DNA of 64,000 bases from Bradyrhizobium sp. 139 (GCF_023074175.1 NZ_JADPKS010000003.1:18883-82882); one strand, 5' to 3'. Shown: positions 53,196-62,956, numbered from the stretch's first letter. Notes: generated by a model not told the origin, from the sequence alone. Numbers and translations: made by a program.

Positions 53196-54353
53196 ATGAG
53201 CAACATCGATCGTCGTACCCTGGTCAAGTGCTCGCTCGCCACCATGATGGCGGGAGCAGCCTTCCCGCGCGGAGCCTTCGCGCAACCGTCCGAACCGATC
53301 CTGCTCGGTGTCAGCGGTCCCCTGACCGGGCCGAACGCGCAATATGGCACGCAGTGGAAGCAGGGCTTTGATCTCGCGCTCGACGAGATTCTTGCAGCCG
53401 GTGGCATCAATGGCCGCAAGCTCGCCTACAATTTCGAGGACAGCCAGAGCGACCCGCGCCAGTCGGTGGCGATCGCCCAGAAATTCGTCTCCGATCCCCG
53501 CATCGTCATGGAGCTCGGCGACTTCTCCAGCCCGGCCTCGATGGCCGCCTCGCCGATCTATCAGCGCGCAGGCCTGGTGCAATTCGGTTTCACCAATTCG
53601 CATCCTGATTTCACCAAGGGCGGCGACTTCATGTGGAGCACGTCGGTCAGCCAGGCCGACGAACAGCCGCTGCTGGCGTCATATGCCGTAAAGCGCCTCG
53701 GTCTGAAGAAGCTCGCGGTGCTGCATCTCAACACCGATTGGGGCCGCACCAGCCGCGACTATTTCGTCAATGCGGCGAAGGAATACGGCGCGGAGATCGC
53801 GGTCACCGAGGGCTATATCGCGGAGGAGCGCGACTTCCGCTCCACCTTGGTGCGCGTCCGCGACGCTAGTCCCGACGGGCTGATCCTGATCTCCTATTAT
53901 TCCGACGGCGCGCTGATCGCGCGTCAGGCGCGACAAGTCGGGCTGAAGCAGGTGATCTGTGCGGCAAGCTCGGTGTACTCGCCGAAGTTCCTGGAGCTCG
54001 GCGGCGATGCGGTCGAGGACGTCCATGTCGGCACACGCTACTTCCCGGAAGACCCGCGTCCCGAGGTGCAGAAATTCATCGCCGGTTTCAAGAAGAAATA
54101 CAACGGGCAGGAGCCCGACGCTTTCAATGCCTATGCCTACGACGCGATGAACATGGCGGCCGCCGTCGTCAAGATCGGCGGCACGGACCGCCGTGCCATC
54201 CGCGAGGCCTTCACCAAGGTGCGCGACGTGCCGAGCGTCATCTTCGGTGCCGCGACGTTCGACGCCGCGAGCCGCCGCGTCAAGGGCGCCATGAACGCAG
54301 AGCTGGTCGTGCGCAAGGGCCAGTTCGCGCTCTGGGACGGCAAGCCGACCTGA
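53196..54353 (+). CDS. Branched-chain-type ABC transporter substrate-binding protein
   Basis: 385 residues from 53196 (MSNIDRRTLVKCSLATMMAG), GGAG seven bases upstream. DRRTLVK is a Tat-like motif in the signal peptide that ends near FAQPSE. PILLGVSGPLTGPNAQYGTQ, ALDEILAAGGINGRKLAYNF and EDSQSDPRQSVAIAQKFVSD are the Leu/Ile/Val-binding (Peripla_BP_6) signatures. It feeds the fused permease and the two ATPases downstream. The ligand is unlikely to be just leucine given the cluster; amides, urea or aromatic acids are possible. Confidence 0.94.
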   Translation: MSNIDRRTLVKCSLATMMAGAAFPRGAFAQPSEPILLGVSGPLTGPNAQYGTQWKQGFDLALDEILAAGGINGRKLAYNFEDSQSDPRQSVAIAQKFVSDPRIVMELGDFSSPASMAASPIYQRAGLVQFGFTNSHPDFTKGGDFMWSTSVSQADEQPLLASYAVKRLGLKKLAVLHLNTDWGRTSRDYFVNAAKEYGAEIAVTEGYIAEERDFRSTLVRVRDASPDGLILISYYSDGALIARQARQVGLKQVICAASSVYSPKFLELGGDAVEDVHVGTRYFPEDPRPEVQKFIAGFKKKYNGQEPDAFNAYAYDAMNMAAAVVKIGGTDRRAIREAFTKVRDVPSVIFGAATFDAASRRVKGAMNAELVVRKGQFALWDGKPT

Positions 54354-54410
54354 CGTGATGGCCGGAGCGGACGCTCCGGTTGCTTTCCTCTCAACTCGGG
54401 AATCACCCGC

Positions 54411-56234
54411 GTGTCTTCCTGGCTCGACTACACGATCAACGGGCTGATCGTCGGCAATGTCTACGCCCTCGTGGCGGTCGGGCTCGCGCTGATCTTCGGC
54501 GTCAGCCGGCTGATCAACTTCGCCCAGGGCTCGATCTATCTCGTCGGCGCCTATATCGGCTGGGTCGCGGTGGTGCAGCTGCACACGCCGCTGCCGCTCA
54601 CGATCATCGTGGTGGCAGTGGCCGCGGCGCTGGTCGGATTGATCATCGAACGGTTCGGCCTCCGTCCGCTGCAGAACTCGGTGCGGATTGCGCCGCTGCT
54701 CGCGACCATCGGCATCAGCTTCGTGCTCGATCAGCTGGTGATGCTGACCTTCTCGCCGAACCCGCGCGCGCTGCCGAGCCAATTGCCGGATGTCCGCTTC
54801 CAGGTCGGTGGCGGCACGATCGGCCCGCTTGATTTGCTCATTGCCGGCGTCGGCATCACAAGCGCGCTGCTGCTGTTCGTGTTCCTGCGCTACAGCAAGC
54901 TCGGCTGGGCAATACGTGCCACCGCGCAGGACCGCGACGCCGCGATGCAGATGGGCGTCGACGTCAACCGCGTCAATCAGGCCGTGTTCGGCATCGCGGC
55001 CGCGCTCGGCGGCGTCTCCGGCATGCTGGTCGGCATGTACTACAACCAGATCGACACCGCGATGAGCCTTCAGGCGACGCTGAAGGGCGTCGTTGCGGAG
55101 GTGGTCGGCGGCGCCGGCAACGTGCCGGGTGCGGTGGTCGGCAGCCTGCTGCTCGGGCTGGTCGAGAGCTACGGCGTTGCCGTATTCGGCACCAGCTACC
55201 GCAATCTGTTCGCGTTCCTGCTGCTGGTCGTCGTTCTCGTTCTCCGCCCGAACGGCCTGTTCGCCAGCGCGCGTCAGGCGCCGCCCGAGCCGCTCACCGG
55301 CACTTTTATTGCGCCGAGCCGCCCGGTACGCATTCCGCGTTGGGCGCTGCTGGTTGCGGCCGGCGTGTTCGCGATCCTGCCGTTCTTTCCGGTGTCCTTC
55401 TACGTGCTCCAGACCCTGATCAACGCCTGGCTGCTGGGCATGCTCGCGCTGAGTCTGACATTGGTTGCGGGCACGATCGGGCAGGTCTCGCTCGGACATG
55501 CTGCGCTGCTCGCGATCGGCGCCTACACGTCCGCGCTGCTGTCGCTGAATTTCTCCGTCCCCGTCGGCCTCGCGATCATCGGCGGTGGCCTGATGAGCGC
55601 CGCGCTCGGCACCGCGCTGATCTCGCCGTCGTTCCGCCTGCGCGGGCATTACGTGTCGATCGCGACGCTCGCCATCGGCGAGATCGTATCGCTGGTGATC
55701 CTGAACTGGGAAAGCGTTACCCGTGGGCCGATCGGCATTTCCGGCATCCCGCCGCTGTCGCTGTTCGGCTATGACCTGATCAGCGCGACGTCGATCTACT
55801 GGTTCAGCTTCAGCGCGATGGTCGTGCTGGCGTTGCTCCAGGGCCGCCTGCTCGGCTCGCATCTCGGCCGCAGCTTCCGCGCCATTCGCGACGACGACAT
55901 CGCCGCGCGCGCCTATGGCCTCAGCCTGAACCGCTACAAATCGCTGGCCTTCATTTTCGGCGGGTTCGCCGCCGGCGTCAGCGGCGGCATCGCGGCGCAC
56001 CTCTATTCCTATATCAACCACGAGACCTTCAACACGCAGCAATCGATCCTGGCGCTCACGGTCGTCATCCTCGGCGGCCTCGGTAACGTCGTCGGCGCGA
56101 TTCTCGGATCGGTGGCGCTGGTCGGACTGCCTGAAGTCTTCCGGATCGCCGCGGAGTACCGCATCCTGATCTACGGCATCGTGCTGCTGCTTCTCGTGCG
56201 GTTCAGGCCGCAGGGCCTGCTGGGGACGATCTGA
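54411..56234 (+). CDS. Fused LivH-LivM ABC permease
   Basis: 607 residues starting at GTG 54411. The LivH half (residues about 1-290) begins [20 protein letters not shown] and has [20 protein letters not shown]; the LivM half (about 305-607) contains [40 protein letters not shown] and [20 protein letters not shown], the LivM EAA-like loop. Normally two genes, here one fusion with around 15-18 membrane helices. It overlaps livG by one base (TGATG). Confidence 0.95.
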   Translation: MSSWLDYTINGLIVGNVYALVAVGLALIFGVSRLINFAQGSIYLVGAYIGWVAVVQLHTPLPLTIIVVAVAAALVGLIIERFGLRPLQNSVRIAPLLATIGISFVLDQLVMLTFSPNPRALPSQLPDVRFQVGGGTIGPLDLLIAGVGITSALLLFVFLRYSKLGWAIRATAQDRDAAMQMGVDVNRVNQAVFGIAAALGGVSGMLVGMYYNQIDTAMSLQATLKGVVAEVVGGAGNVPGAVVGSLLLGLVESYGVAVFGTSYRNLFAFLLLVVVLVLRPNGLFASARQAPPEPLTGTFIAPSRPVRIPRWALLVAAGVFAILPFFPVSFYVLQTLINAWLLGMLALSLTLVAGTIGQVSLGHAALLAIGAYTSALLSLNFSVPVGLAIIGGGLMSAALGTALISPSFRLRGHYVSIATLAIGEIVSLVILNWESVTRGPIGISGIPPLSLFGYDLISATSIYWFSFSAMVVLALLQGRLLGSHLGRSFRAIRDDDIAARAYGLSLNRYKSLAFIFGGFAAGVSGGIAAHLYSYINHETFNTQQSILALTVVILGGLGNVVGAILGSVALVGLPEVFRIAAEYRILIYGIVLLLLVRFRPQGLLGTI

Positions 56235-57082
56235 TGGCGCATCACCATACGCCGATGCTGTCCCTGCGCGGACTGACGCGCCGCTTCGGCGGCCTCACCG
56301 CCGTCGATGCCATCGATCTCGACCTTGCCAAAGGCAAGCTCATCAGCATCATCGGCCCGAACGGTGCCGGCAAGACGACGCTGTTCAATCTCGTGACCGG
56401 GCTTGATCGGCCCGATGCCGGCAATGTCGGTTTCGAAGGGCAGGACATCACGGGTCTCTCGCCCGAACGGCTCGCTGCTGGAGGCATCGCGCGCACGTTC
56501 CAGCTCGGCCGCGTCTTCGGCAATCTCAGCGTGATGGACAACGTCCTGATCGGCGCCCACACCCGGCTGCGCGCGGTGAAGCCGGCGGTGCCGGTGATCG
56601 GTCCGCTCCTGGAGTTGGGACTGGCGCTGTTGCGTCCGGCCAGCGTCAAAGCCGAAGAAGAGCAGCTGCGCGAGGAGGCCAAAGCCATTCTCGCCCGCTT
56701 CGGTGAGCGGCTGCTGCCGCGGATCGACCAGCCGGCCTACAGCCTCTCCTATGCCAACCGCCGCCGCGTCGAGATCGCACGCGCGCTCGCGCTGAAGCCG
56801 CGCCTGCTGCTGCTCGACGAGCCCACCGCCGGCATGAATCCGACTGAGACCGCTGAGATGCAGGGGCTCGTCGCCGAACTGAAAGCCGAAGGGCTCACCA
56901 TCCTCCTGATCGAGCACAAGCTGGAGATGGTGATGCGCCTGTCCGACCGCGTCATCGTCATGGACGAGGGCAAGAAGATCGCGGAAGGGCCGGGCGAGGC
57001 GGTGCGCACCGATCCCAAGGTGATCGAGGCGTATCTCGGTCACGGCCTGTCGCGGACGGCGGAGCAGGAGAGCGCGGCATGA
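56234..57082 (+). CDS. Branched-chain-type ABC ATPase, LivG-like
   Basis: 282 residues. GLTRRFGGLTAVDAIDLDLA, Walker A IIGPNGAGKTTLFNLVTGLD, the LivG Q-loop GIARTFQLGRVFGNLSVMDN, the unusual signature YSLSYANRRRVEIARALALK and Walker B LLLLDEPTAGMNPTETAEMQ. The signature has LSYANRR in place of LSxGxQR, a variant seen in LivG. LLIEHKLEMVMRLSDRVIVM contains the H-loop. Overlaps the next gene by four bases. Confidence 0.95.
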   Translation: MAHHHTPMLSLRGLTRRFGGLTAVDAIDLDLAKGKLISIIGPNGAGKTTLFNLVTGLDRPDAGNVGFEGQDITGLSPERLAAGGIARTFQLGRVFGNLSVMDNVLIGAHTRLRAVKPAVPVIGPLLELGLALLRPASVKAEEEQLREEAKAILARFGERLLPRIDQPAYSLSYANRRRVEIARALALKPRLLLLDEPTAGMNPTETAEMQGLVAELKAEGLTILLIEHKLEMVMRLSDRVIVMDEGKKIAEGPGEAVRTDPKVIEAYLGHGLSRTAEQESAA

Positions 57083-57819
57083 CGGACAGTGCACCCGAAC
57101 CGCTGCTGGCGCTGTCGAACGTCAATACGTTCTACGGCCAGGCCCAGGTTCATTTCGACCTGTCGATCACGGTCGGGCGCGGCCATATCGTCTGCCTGCT
57201 CGGCGGCAATGCCAGCGGCAAGTCGACGACAATGAAGATCATTCTGGGCCTCGTGAGACCGCGCTCAGGTGATGTGACCTTCGATGGCGCCTCGTTGCTC
57301 GGATTGACGACGCCGCAGATCGTCCGCCGGGGTATCGCCTCTGTCCCGGAGGCGCGGCGGCTGTTTGCGGACATGAGCGTGCGCGAGAACATTTTGATGG
57401 GCGCCTTCGTGCGCAACGACCGCGATGTGGTGGCGCAGGATCTCGACCGCATGCTCACGCTGTTCCCGAAACTTGGCCAGCGGCTGTCGCAGCGCGCGGG
57501 CTCCCTCTCCGGCGGCGAGCAGCAGATGGTGGCAATGGCGCGCGCGTTGATGAGTCGGCCGCGAATGATCGTGATGGACGAGCCGACCATGGGATTGTCG
57601 CCGCTCTATGTCGACCGTGTGCTGGAGCTGATCCGCACCATCAACCAGGAAGGTGTGTCGGTGTTCATGGTCGAGCAGAATGCGAGCCTCGCGCTCGAGA
57701 TCGCGCACGAGGCCTATGTGCTCCAGACCGGCACGATCGTGCTCTCCGGTCCGGCGCAGGCGCTGAAGGACGATCCTCGTGTGCGCGACGCCTATCTCGG
57801 CGGCTCCGAGGCCGCCTAG
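57079..57819 (+). CDS. Branched-chain-type ABC ATPase, LivF-like
   Basis: 246 residues in the ATGA overlap with livG. LLALSNVNTFYGQAQVHFDL, Walker A LLGGNASGKSTTMKIILGLV, IVRRGIASVPEARRLFADMS (LivF-type Q-loop), LSGGEQQMVAMARALMSRPR and MIVMDEPTMGLSPLYVDRVL. FMVEQNASLALEIAHEAYVL has Glu-Gln-Asn in the H-loop position, typical of LivF. The Walker A has an Asn-Ala where Gly usually stands. Last gene of the ABC set; the NikR-like box follows 45 bases later. Confidence 0.95.
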   Translation: MTDSAPEPLLALSNVNTFYGQAQVHFDLSITVGRGHIVCLLGGNASGKSTTMKIILGLVRPRSGDVTFDGASLLGLTTPQIVRRGIASVPEARRLFADMSVRENILMGAFVRNDRDVVAQDLDRMLTLFPKLGQRLSQRAGSLSGGEQQMVAMARALMSRPRMIVMDEPTMGLSPLYVDRVLELIRTINQEGVSVFMVEQNASLALEIAHEAYVLQTGTIVLSGPAQALKDDPRVRDAYLGGSEAA

Positions 57820-57863
57820 CTCTGCGCAAGACTCGCCCCGGCCCGCCGGAATTGCACTGGTCG

Positions 57864-57891
57864 ATATGATCATTTTCTGGAAAGATCATAC
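57864..57891 (+). promoter_or_regulatory. NikR-type operator before the nickel/cobalt permease
   Basis: ATATGA-N16-TCATAC, differing by one base from the E. coli NikR consensus GTATGA-N16-TCATAC. Inside it TATGATC and GATCATA are perfectly inverted around 12 bases. It lies just upstream of a NiCoT gene. An in-frame ATG (57866) lies within the operator, so the true start of the permease gene should be downstream, at 57902 or 57923. Nickel-bound NikR would repress both uptake genes that follow. Confidence 0.82.
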
Positions 57892-57901
57892 TGTTGCCGC
57901 G

Positions 57902-58999
57902 ATGGGGCGTGCAACGGACGGAATGATTGTCTTGACGCGATGGTCTTTGCGGGCGGTCGAGCCCGGAATGGTGCTGCTGTTCGGCGCGCTCACCCTCGCC
58001 AACATCGCCGCATGGGCCTGGGCCTTCGCGGCGTTCGGCGACCGGCCGACGGTGATGGCGACCGCGCTGCTGGCTTGGGTGTTTGGCCTCCGCCACGCCG
58101 TCGACGCCGACCACGTCGCCGCCATCGACAATGTCGTGCGCAGGCTGATGCAGGCAGGCGATATGCCGCGAAGTGTCGGCCTCTACTTCGCACTCGGCCA
58201 TTCCACCGTCGTCGTGGTCGCGACCATGCTGCTGGCGCTGGGCGTGGTGAACCTTGGCGGCGACAGCCTGCTCAAGGAGATCGGTGGCTTGATCGGCACG
58301 TCGGTGTCGGCGCTGTTCCTGCTCGTGATCGCAGCCATCAATCTCGCCATCTTCGCCGGCCTGTGGCGGACGTTTCGCATCGCGCGCGAGCAGGGCGTTC
58401 ACGAAGCAGCAGGCCTCGACGCGCTTCTCGCCAATCGCGGCTTGCTGGCGCGGCTGCTCGGCCCGATGTTTCGCCTCGTGACAAAACCCTGGCACATGTT
58501 TCCGCTTGGCTTCCTGTTCGGCCTCGGCTTCGACACCGCAACCGAGATCGGCCTGCTCAGCATCTCGGCGAGCGAAGCCGCGCGTGGCGCTTCGCTCGCC
58601 GATGTCCTGGTCTTTCCCGCGCTGTTCGCAGCCGGCATGGCGCTGGTCGACACCGCCGACTCGGCGCTGATGGTGAGCGCCTATCGCTGGGCCTTTGTCG
58701 ATCCCCTGCGCAAGCTCTGGTACAACCTCACGATCACTGGCGCCTCCGTCGCGGTGGCGCTGTTGATCGGCGGCATCGAGGCGCTCGGCTTGATCGCCGA
58801 CCGGCTCGGTCTGTCCGGGGGCATGTGGACGCTGGTCGATGCCCTCAACGAGTCGCTCGCCAATGTCGGCTTCGCCGTGATCGCGCTGTTCGCTATCGCC
58901 TGGCTCGTCTCGGTCGTGCTCTATCGCCGCATGTTTGCGGACGATCGCGCTGCTGCGCCAAAAGTGCTGGAATGTGCCGATGCGAGCGAGGCGGCCTGA
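57902..58999 (+). CDS. Nickel/cobalt transporter, HoxN/HupN/NixA (NiCoT) family
   Basis: 365 residues from 57902 (MGRATDGMIVLTRWSLRAVE); 57923 is the alternative. About eight membrane helices. LRHAVDADHVAAIDNVVRRL is the NiCoT signature RHA-x-DADH whose His and Asp bind the metal; PLGFLFGLGFDTATEIGLLS and GMALVDTADSALMVSAYRWA are the other family motifs. It imports Ni2+ or Co2+ with high affinity. The NikR box upstream favours nickel, for urease or hydrogenase. It overlaps the TonB receptor gene by 20 bases. Confidence 0.95.
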   Translation: MGRATDGMIVLTRWSLRAVEPGMVLLFGALTLANIAAWAWAFAAFGDRPTVMATALLAWVFGLRHAVDADHVAAIDNVVRRLMQAGDMPRSVGLYFALGHSTVVVVATMLLALGVVNLGGDSLLKEIGGLIGTSVSALFLLVIAAINLAIFAGLWRTFRIAREQGVHEAAGLDALLANRGLLARLLGPMFRLVTKPWHMFPLGFLFGLGFDTATEIGLLSISASEAARGASLADVLVFPALFAAGMALVDTADSALMVSAYRWAFVDPLRKLWYNLTITGASVAVALLIGGIEALGLIADRLGLSGGMWTLVDALNESLANVGFAVIALFAIAWLVSVVLYRRMFADDRAAAPKVLECADASEAA

Positions 59000-61295
59000 G
59001 CCTGGCCGTCGCGGTGGCGCGCTGACGGCATTCTCGGCCATGGTGCTGCTGGCGGATGACGGCAGCGCCTTGGCGCAAAGCAATAGCACCTCGCGTGAAT
59101 TGCCGCCGATTCAGATCTCCGGTCGCGAGACGCCGCGTCGCAAGCAGCCGCCCGCATCGCGACGCGCCAGCAAACCCATCCAGCCCAACGGCCGCATCGT
59201 TGTTGATCCGGCCACAACGCAAGCGGCCGACGACCGCAGCGTCGCCTCCGGCGCAAAGGGCCCGCCGAGCATGGCAAGCGAGATCACCGTCTCCGGCGAG
59301 GAGATCAACGCGCGCCCTTTCACGCGGCCGGGCGAGGCGCTCGAAGCCGTGCCGGGCCTGATCGTGACCCAGCATTCCGGCGAGGGCAAAGCCAATCAGT
59401 ATTTTCTGCGCGGCTATAACCTCGATCACGGCACTGATCTCGCGATCTATGTCGACGGCGTCCCCGTCAACATGCGCACCCACGCGCATGGCCAGGGCTA
59501 TGCAGACCTGAACTGGCTGATCCCGGAAACCATCAGCGCGATGGACGTGCGCAAGGGACCGTACTTCGTCGACGAAGGTGATTTCGCTTCCGTCGGCAGC
59601 GTGCGTATCGGCCTGATCGACCGGACCGAAAAAGGCCTCGCGCAGGTGACCGCCGGCAGTTTCGGCTATCGGCGTTTGCTCGGCATGGACTCTGCGAAGC
59701 TTGGTGACGGTTCGCTGCTCCTCGCCGGCGAACTCGGCACGTATAACGGCCCATGGGACAATCCGGACAATGTCCGCAAGCTCAACGGTCTCGTGCGCTA
59801 CAGCCAGGGGACCGCGACGGATGGCGTGTCCGTCACCGGCATGGCCTATGCCAACAGATGGAATTCGACCGATCAGGTGCCGCAGCGCGCGATTATGAGC
59901 GGCCTGCTCGACCGCTTCGGCTCGGAGGATCCAACCGACGGCGGCAACACCAACCGCTTCGCGCTCTCAGGCCGCTTCGCGCAGAGTGACGATCTCGGGT
60001 CGTGGAAGGCCAACGCCTATGTCGTGAAGAGCCAGCTCGATCTCTTCAATAATTTCACCTATTTCCTCGGCGATCCCAGACTCGGCGATCAGTTCCACCA
60101 GCACGACGACCGCCTGATGACCGGCGCCAACATCTCGCGCACGCTGAACGGCTCGTTCGCAGGCCTGCCGATGCAGACGGCCATCGGTCTGCAATCGCGC
60201 TATGACGCGATCGATCTGGCGCTGGCCAGCACGTTTCGGCGCGGCTTCGTCTCCAACGTCCGCAATGACAAGGTCGGCGAGGGCAGTGTCGGCCTCTATG
60301 CCGAGAACACCGTGCGCTGGACGGATTGGCTCAGGACCACAATTGGCGTACGCGGCGATTATTACGCCGCTGACGTCACCTCGCTGCTCAACTCGAACAA
60401 CTCCGGCCGCGCCGATGCGACGCTCGGCAGCCCGAAATTCAGGATGGTGCTCGGGCCCTTCAACCAGACCGAATTCTTCCTCGGCGCCGGCTACGGCATG
60501 CACTCGAACGACGCGCGCGGCGCGACGACGACGGAGGACCCCGGCGATCCCGGCACTAGGCTTACGCGGTCGCCGCTGCTGGTGCGCACGAAGGGCGCGG
60601 AGGTCGGCGTCCGCAGCAGGATCGTTCGCGGCCTCGATACCTCGCTCAGCGTCTTCATCCTCGATCAGGATTCCGAGATCCTGTTCTCCGGCGATGCCGG
60701 CGATTCCTCGGCGACACGCGCCAGCCGCCGCTACGGCTTCGAGTGGACCAACCACTATCGCCCAAAAGCCTGGATCGACATCGACGCCGATCTCGCGATG
60801 ACGCATGCGCGCTTTCGTGGCTATGACAGCGATCAGGCGGAGGTCTACGCCTCGCTGGCGGGCTATCCGGAGGCGCAGATCGGCAACGCGCCCGGCAACT
60901 ACATTCCGAACGCACCGGCGATGGTGGCATCAGTCGGCCTCACGCTCGGCGAGAAGACCGGCTGGTTCGGCAGCTTGCGCTGGCGCTATCTGGCGCCGAG
61001 TCCACTGACGGAAGACAATGCGTTCCGGTCGTCCGCAACCAGCATCTTGAACGGACGCCTCGGTTATCGCATCGACAATGGCTGGCGCGTTCAGCTCGAC
61101 GCGCTCAATCTCTTCAACACGAGAGCGAACCAGATCACTTATGCTTACGGCTCGCTGCTCAAGACCGACACGCTCACCAATCTCTGCACGTCAGGTACCG
61201 CGCCGACCGCGGTTTGCCAGAACGGCGTGATGGATTACGTGCTGCACCCGGTCGAGCCGCTGACGTTCCGCCTGACCATGGTTGGAGCGTTCTGA
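58980..61295 (+). CDS. TonB-dependent outer-membrane receptor, probable nickel uptake
   Basis: 771 residues from 58980 (MRARRPEPGRRGGALTAFSA), inside the end of the NiCoT gene. Signal peptide to about ALAQS. The plug domain has ALEAVPGLIVTQHSGEGKAN, QYFLRGYNLDHGTDLAIYVD and GVPVNMRTHAHGQGYADLNW; the barrel follows and ends with QLDALNLFNTRANQITYAYG and PVEPLTFRLTMVGAF, an aromatic last residue as needed for barrel insertion. His-rich pieces (RTHAHG, FHQHDDR) might bind metal. Overlap with a NiCoT gene and the NikR box suggest nickel or cobalt complexes as cargo. Confidence 0.92.
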   Translation: MRARRPEPGRRGGALTAFSAMVLLADDGSALAQSNSTSRELPPIQISGRETPRRKQPPASRRASKPIQPNGRIVVDPATTQAADDRSVASGAKGPPSMASEITVSGEEINARPFTRPGEALEAVPGLIVTQHSGEGKANQYFLRGYNLDHGTDLAIYVDGVPVNMRTHAHGQGYADLNWLIPETISAMDVRKGPYFVDEGDFASVGSVRIGLIDRTEKGLAQVTAGSFGYRRLLGMDSAKLGDGSLLLAGELGTYNGPWDNPDNVRKLNGLVRYSQGTATDGVSVTGMAYANRWNSTDQVPQRAIMSGLLDRFGSEDPTDGGNTNRFALSGRFAQSDDLGSWKANAYVVKSQLDLFNNFTYFLGDPRLGDQFHQHDDRLMTGANISRTLNGSFAGLPMQTAIGLQSRYDAIDLALASTFRRGFVSNVRNDKVGEGSVGLYAENTVRWTDWLRTTIGVRGDYYAADVTSLLNSNNSGRADATLGSPKFRMVLGPFNQTEFFLGAGYGMHSNDARGATTTEDPGDPGTRLTRSPLLVRTKGAEVGVRSRIVRGLDTSLSVFILDQDSEILFSGDAGDSSATRASRRYGFEWTNHYRPKAWIDIDADLAMTHARFRGYDSDQAEVYASLAGYPEAQIGNAPGNYIPNAPAMVASVGLTLGEKTGWFGSLRWRYLAPSPLTEDNAFRSSATSILNGRLGYRIDNGWRVQLDALNLFNTRANQITYAYGSLLKTDTLTNLCTSGTAPTAVCQNGVMDYVLHPVEPLTFRLTMVGAF

Positions 61296-61305
61296 CACGA
61301 GCCAC

Positions 61306-61333
61306 ATCGTCATGGCCGGGCTTGTCCCGGGCA
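61306..61333. repeat. Half unit of the 'CATGCCCGGG' palindromic family
   Basis: CGTCATGGCCGGGCTTGTCC-CGGGCAG is one arm of the repeat at 303-392; the facing arm is absent. It sits right after the TonB receptor stop and before the convergent HerA-like gene. Confidence 0.7.
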
Positions 61334-61343
61334 GCAATGAAGT

Positions 61344-62855
61344 TTAAGCCGAAGCCGCGCTCTGAATTTGCTCCGCCGGCAGATCGTCGGCATGGGGATC
61401 ACCCGGCGCGGTCGCCCAGGCCAGCTCCACCAACGTCACGAATCTCCGGCCGGCACCGTCGAGCTGGCAGACGATCAGGCCCTGCTCCTCCATATAGCCG
61501 AGCAGGCGCTGCGCCCGGCGCAGCGAATGCGAGCCGTAGGCGCGGGCAATCGCGGCATCGCCGGGACATGGCCAGCCTTCTTTCGCCGCACGGGCGATCA
61601 TCATGAACACGCCCTGCATGTCGTCAGGCAGGATCGAGGCGCGGAGCGACACCTCCTGCCAGGCGTCGTCCTCGGCGAGCTCTGCGCCGAGCCCGGCCCG
61701 CGCGTGCGTCAGCATGCGGCGGAATTCGTTGAGATCAGGCACCGCCGTGCCGAGGCCTTCGATCCGGCAGCGGACCACGAATTCCTGATAGAGCACGCCG
61801 ATGGCGCGGAAGCCGGCATCAGGCGCGGCAAGCACGGCGCGCAAGGTGCGGTCCACGCGCTCGCGCCGCGTTGCGAGCTCTTCGGCGCTGACCGTTACCT
61901 CTATCACCTCAGGCCGGATCTCCGGCGCAGCCGCCTTTGCCGCGCGGAGCTGTTCGAGCAGATCCGGTGCCGGCCTTCGCTGCGGGCGGCTGGCATCGGG
62001 CGGCGGCGCGGCCAGGATCACGGCGCGCGCATTTTCAAGTGCGGCTTCCGGCAGCGGCATCAGCCGCGGTGTGGAATTGCGCGGCTGGGTGTCGGTCGCG
62101 CCGATGTGCAGACGCAGCGGACGGCGCGACAGCGCCGGGCCGAGCGCCATGAACTGCCCGCGCTCGAGATCGCGAAACGTCTCCGCCTGCCGGCGCTCCA
62201 TGCCGAGCAGGTCGGCGGCGCGCGCCATGTCGATGTCGAGGAAGGTCCGGCCCATCAGGAAGTTGGAGGCTTCGGCTGCGACGTTCTTGGCTAGCTTTGC
62301 CAGGCGCTGGGTCGCGATGATGCCGGCGAGGCCGCGCTTGCGGCCGCGGCACATCAGATTGGTCATCGCGCCGAGAGAGAGTTTGCGTGCTTCGTCGGAG
62401 ACTTCGCCCGCAACCGCCGGCGCAAACAGCTGCGCCTCGTCGACCACCACCAGCATCGGGTACCAATGGTCGCGGCCGACATCGAAGAGACCGCCGAGGA
62501 AGGCCGCGGCACGGCGCATCTGGTTCTCGGCGTCCAGCCCTTCGAGATTGAGCACGGTCGAGACGCGATGCAGCCGCGCACGCTCGCCGGCGACCTGAAG
62601 GCCGCGCTCGGTATGATCTTCGGCCTCGATCACGAGGTGGCCGAAACGCTCGGCCAGCGTGACGAAATCGCCTTCGGGGTCGATGATGGCCTGCTGCACC
62701 CAGGGCGCGCTCTGTTCGAGCAGCCGCCGCAACAGATGCGACTTGCCGGAGCCCGAATTGCCCTGCACCAGGAGGCGGGTCGCCAGCAGTTCCTCGAGGT
62801 CCATGGCCGCCGCGGCGCCCGCCGTGGTCTGCCCCATCTCGATTGCAACCGTCAT
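61344..62855 (-). CDS. HerA-like ATPase (DUF87-type)
   Basis: 503 residues from 62855 (MTVAIEMGQTTAGAAAAMDL); a TTG four codons earlier is possible. LLVQGNSGSGKSHLLRRLLE is Walker A, QQAIIDPEGDFVTLAERFGH the HerA-type DPEGDF motif, and WYPMLVVVDEAQLFAP Walker B. RGRKRGLAGIIATQRLAKLA carries the arginine finger and sensor. The last 200 residues are helical and unlike HerA's usual end, perhaps a winged helix (AYGSHSLRRAQRLLGYMEEQ GL). No NurA nuclease is adjacent. May translocate DNA or remodel a partner. Confidence 0.85.
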   Translation of the reverse strand: MTVAIEMGQTTAGAAAAMDLEELLATRLLVQGNSGSGKSHLLRRLLEQSAPWVQQAIIDPEGDFVTLAERFGHLVIEAEDHTERGLQVAGERARLHRVSTVLNLEGLDAENQMRRAAAFLGGLFDVGRDHWYPMLVVVDEAQLFAPAVAGEVSDEARKLSLGAMTNLMCRGRKRGLAGIIATQRLAKLAKNVAAEASNFLMGRTFLDIDMARAADLLGMERRQAETFRDLERGQFMALGPALSRRPLRLHIGATDTQPRNSTPRLMPLPEAALENARAVILAAPPPDASRPQRRPAPDLLEQLRAAKAAAPEIRPEVIEVTVSAEELATRRERVDRTLRAVLAAPDAGFRAIGVLYQEFVVRCRIEGLGTAVPDLNEFRRMLTHARAGLGAELAEDDAWQEVSLRASILPDDMQGVFMMIARAAKEGWPCPGDAAIARAYGSHSLRRAQRLLGYMEEQGLIVCQLDGAGRRFVTLVELAWATAPGDPHADDLPAEQIQSAASA

Positions 62856-62956
62856 GTCCCGACTCAAGTCCCATCATTCGCGGACAGGGGCTTATCAATC
62901 CGGCCGCGGCGCGTCGAGCGCTACTGCGCGAATCATGCCGTTGCCCACGGCGGAGT

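Noticed and set aside
53679..56042. Very long minus-strand open frame (787 codons) opposite the Liv-type genes
   Set aside because: It is antisense to well-supported binding-protein and permease genes, and its product is Arg/Gln/Asp-rich noise typical of GC-rich antisense frames.
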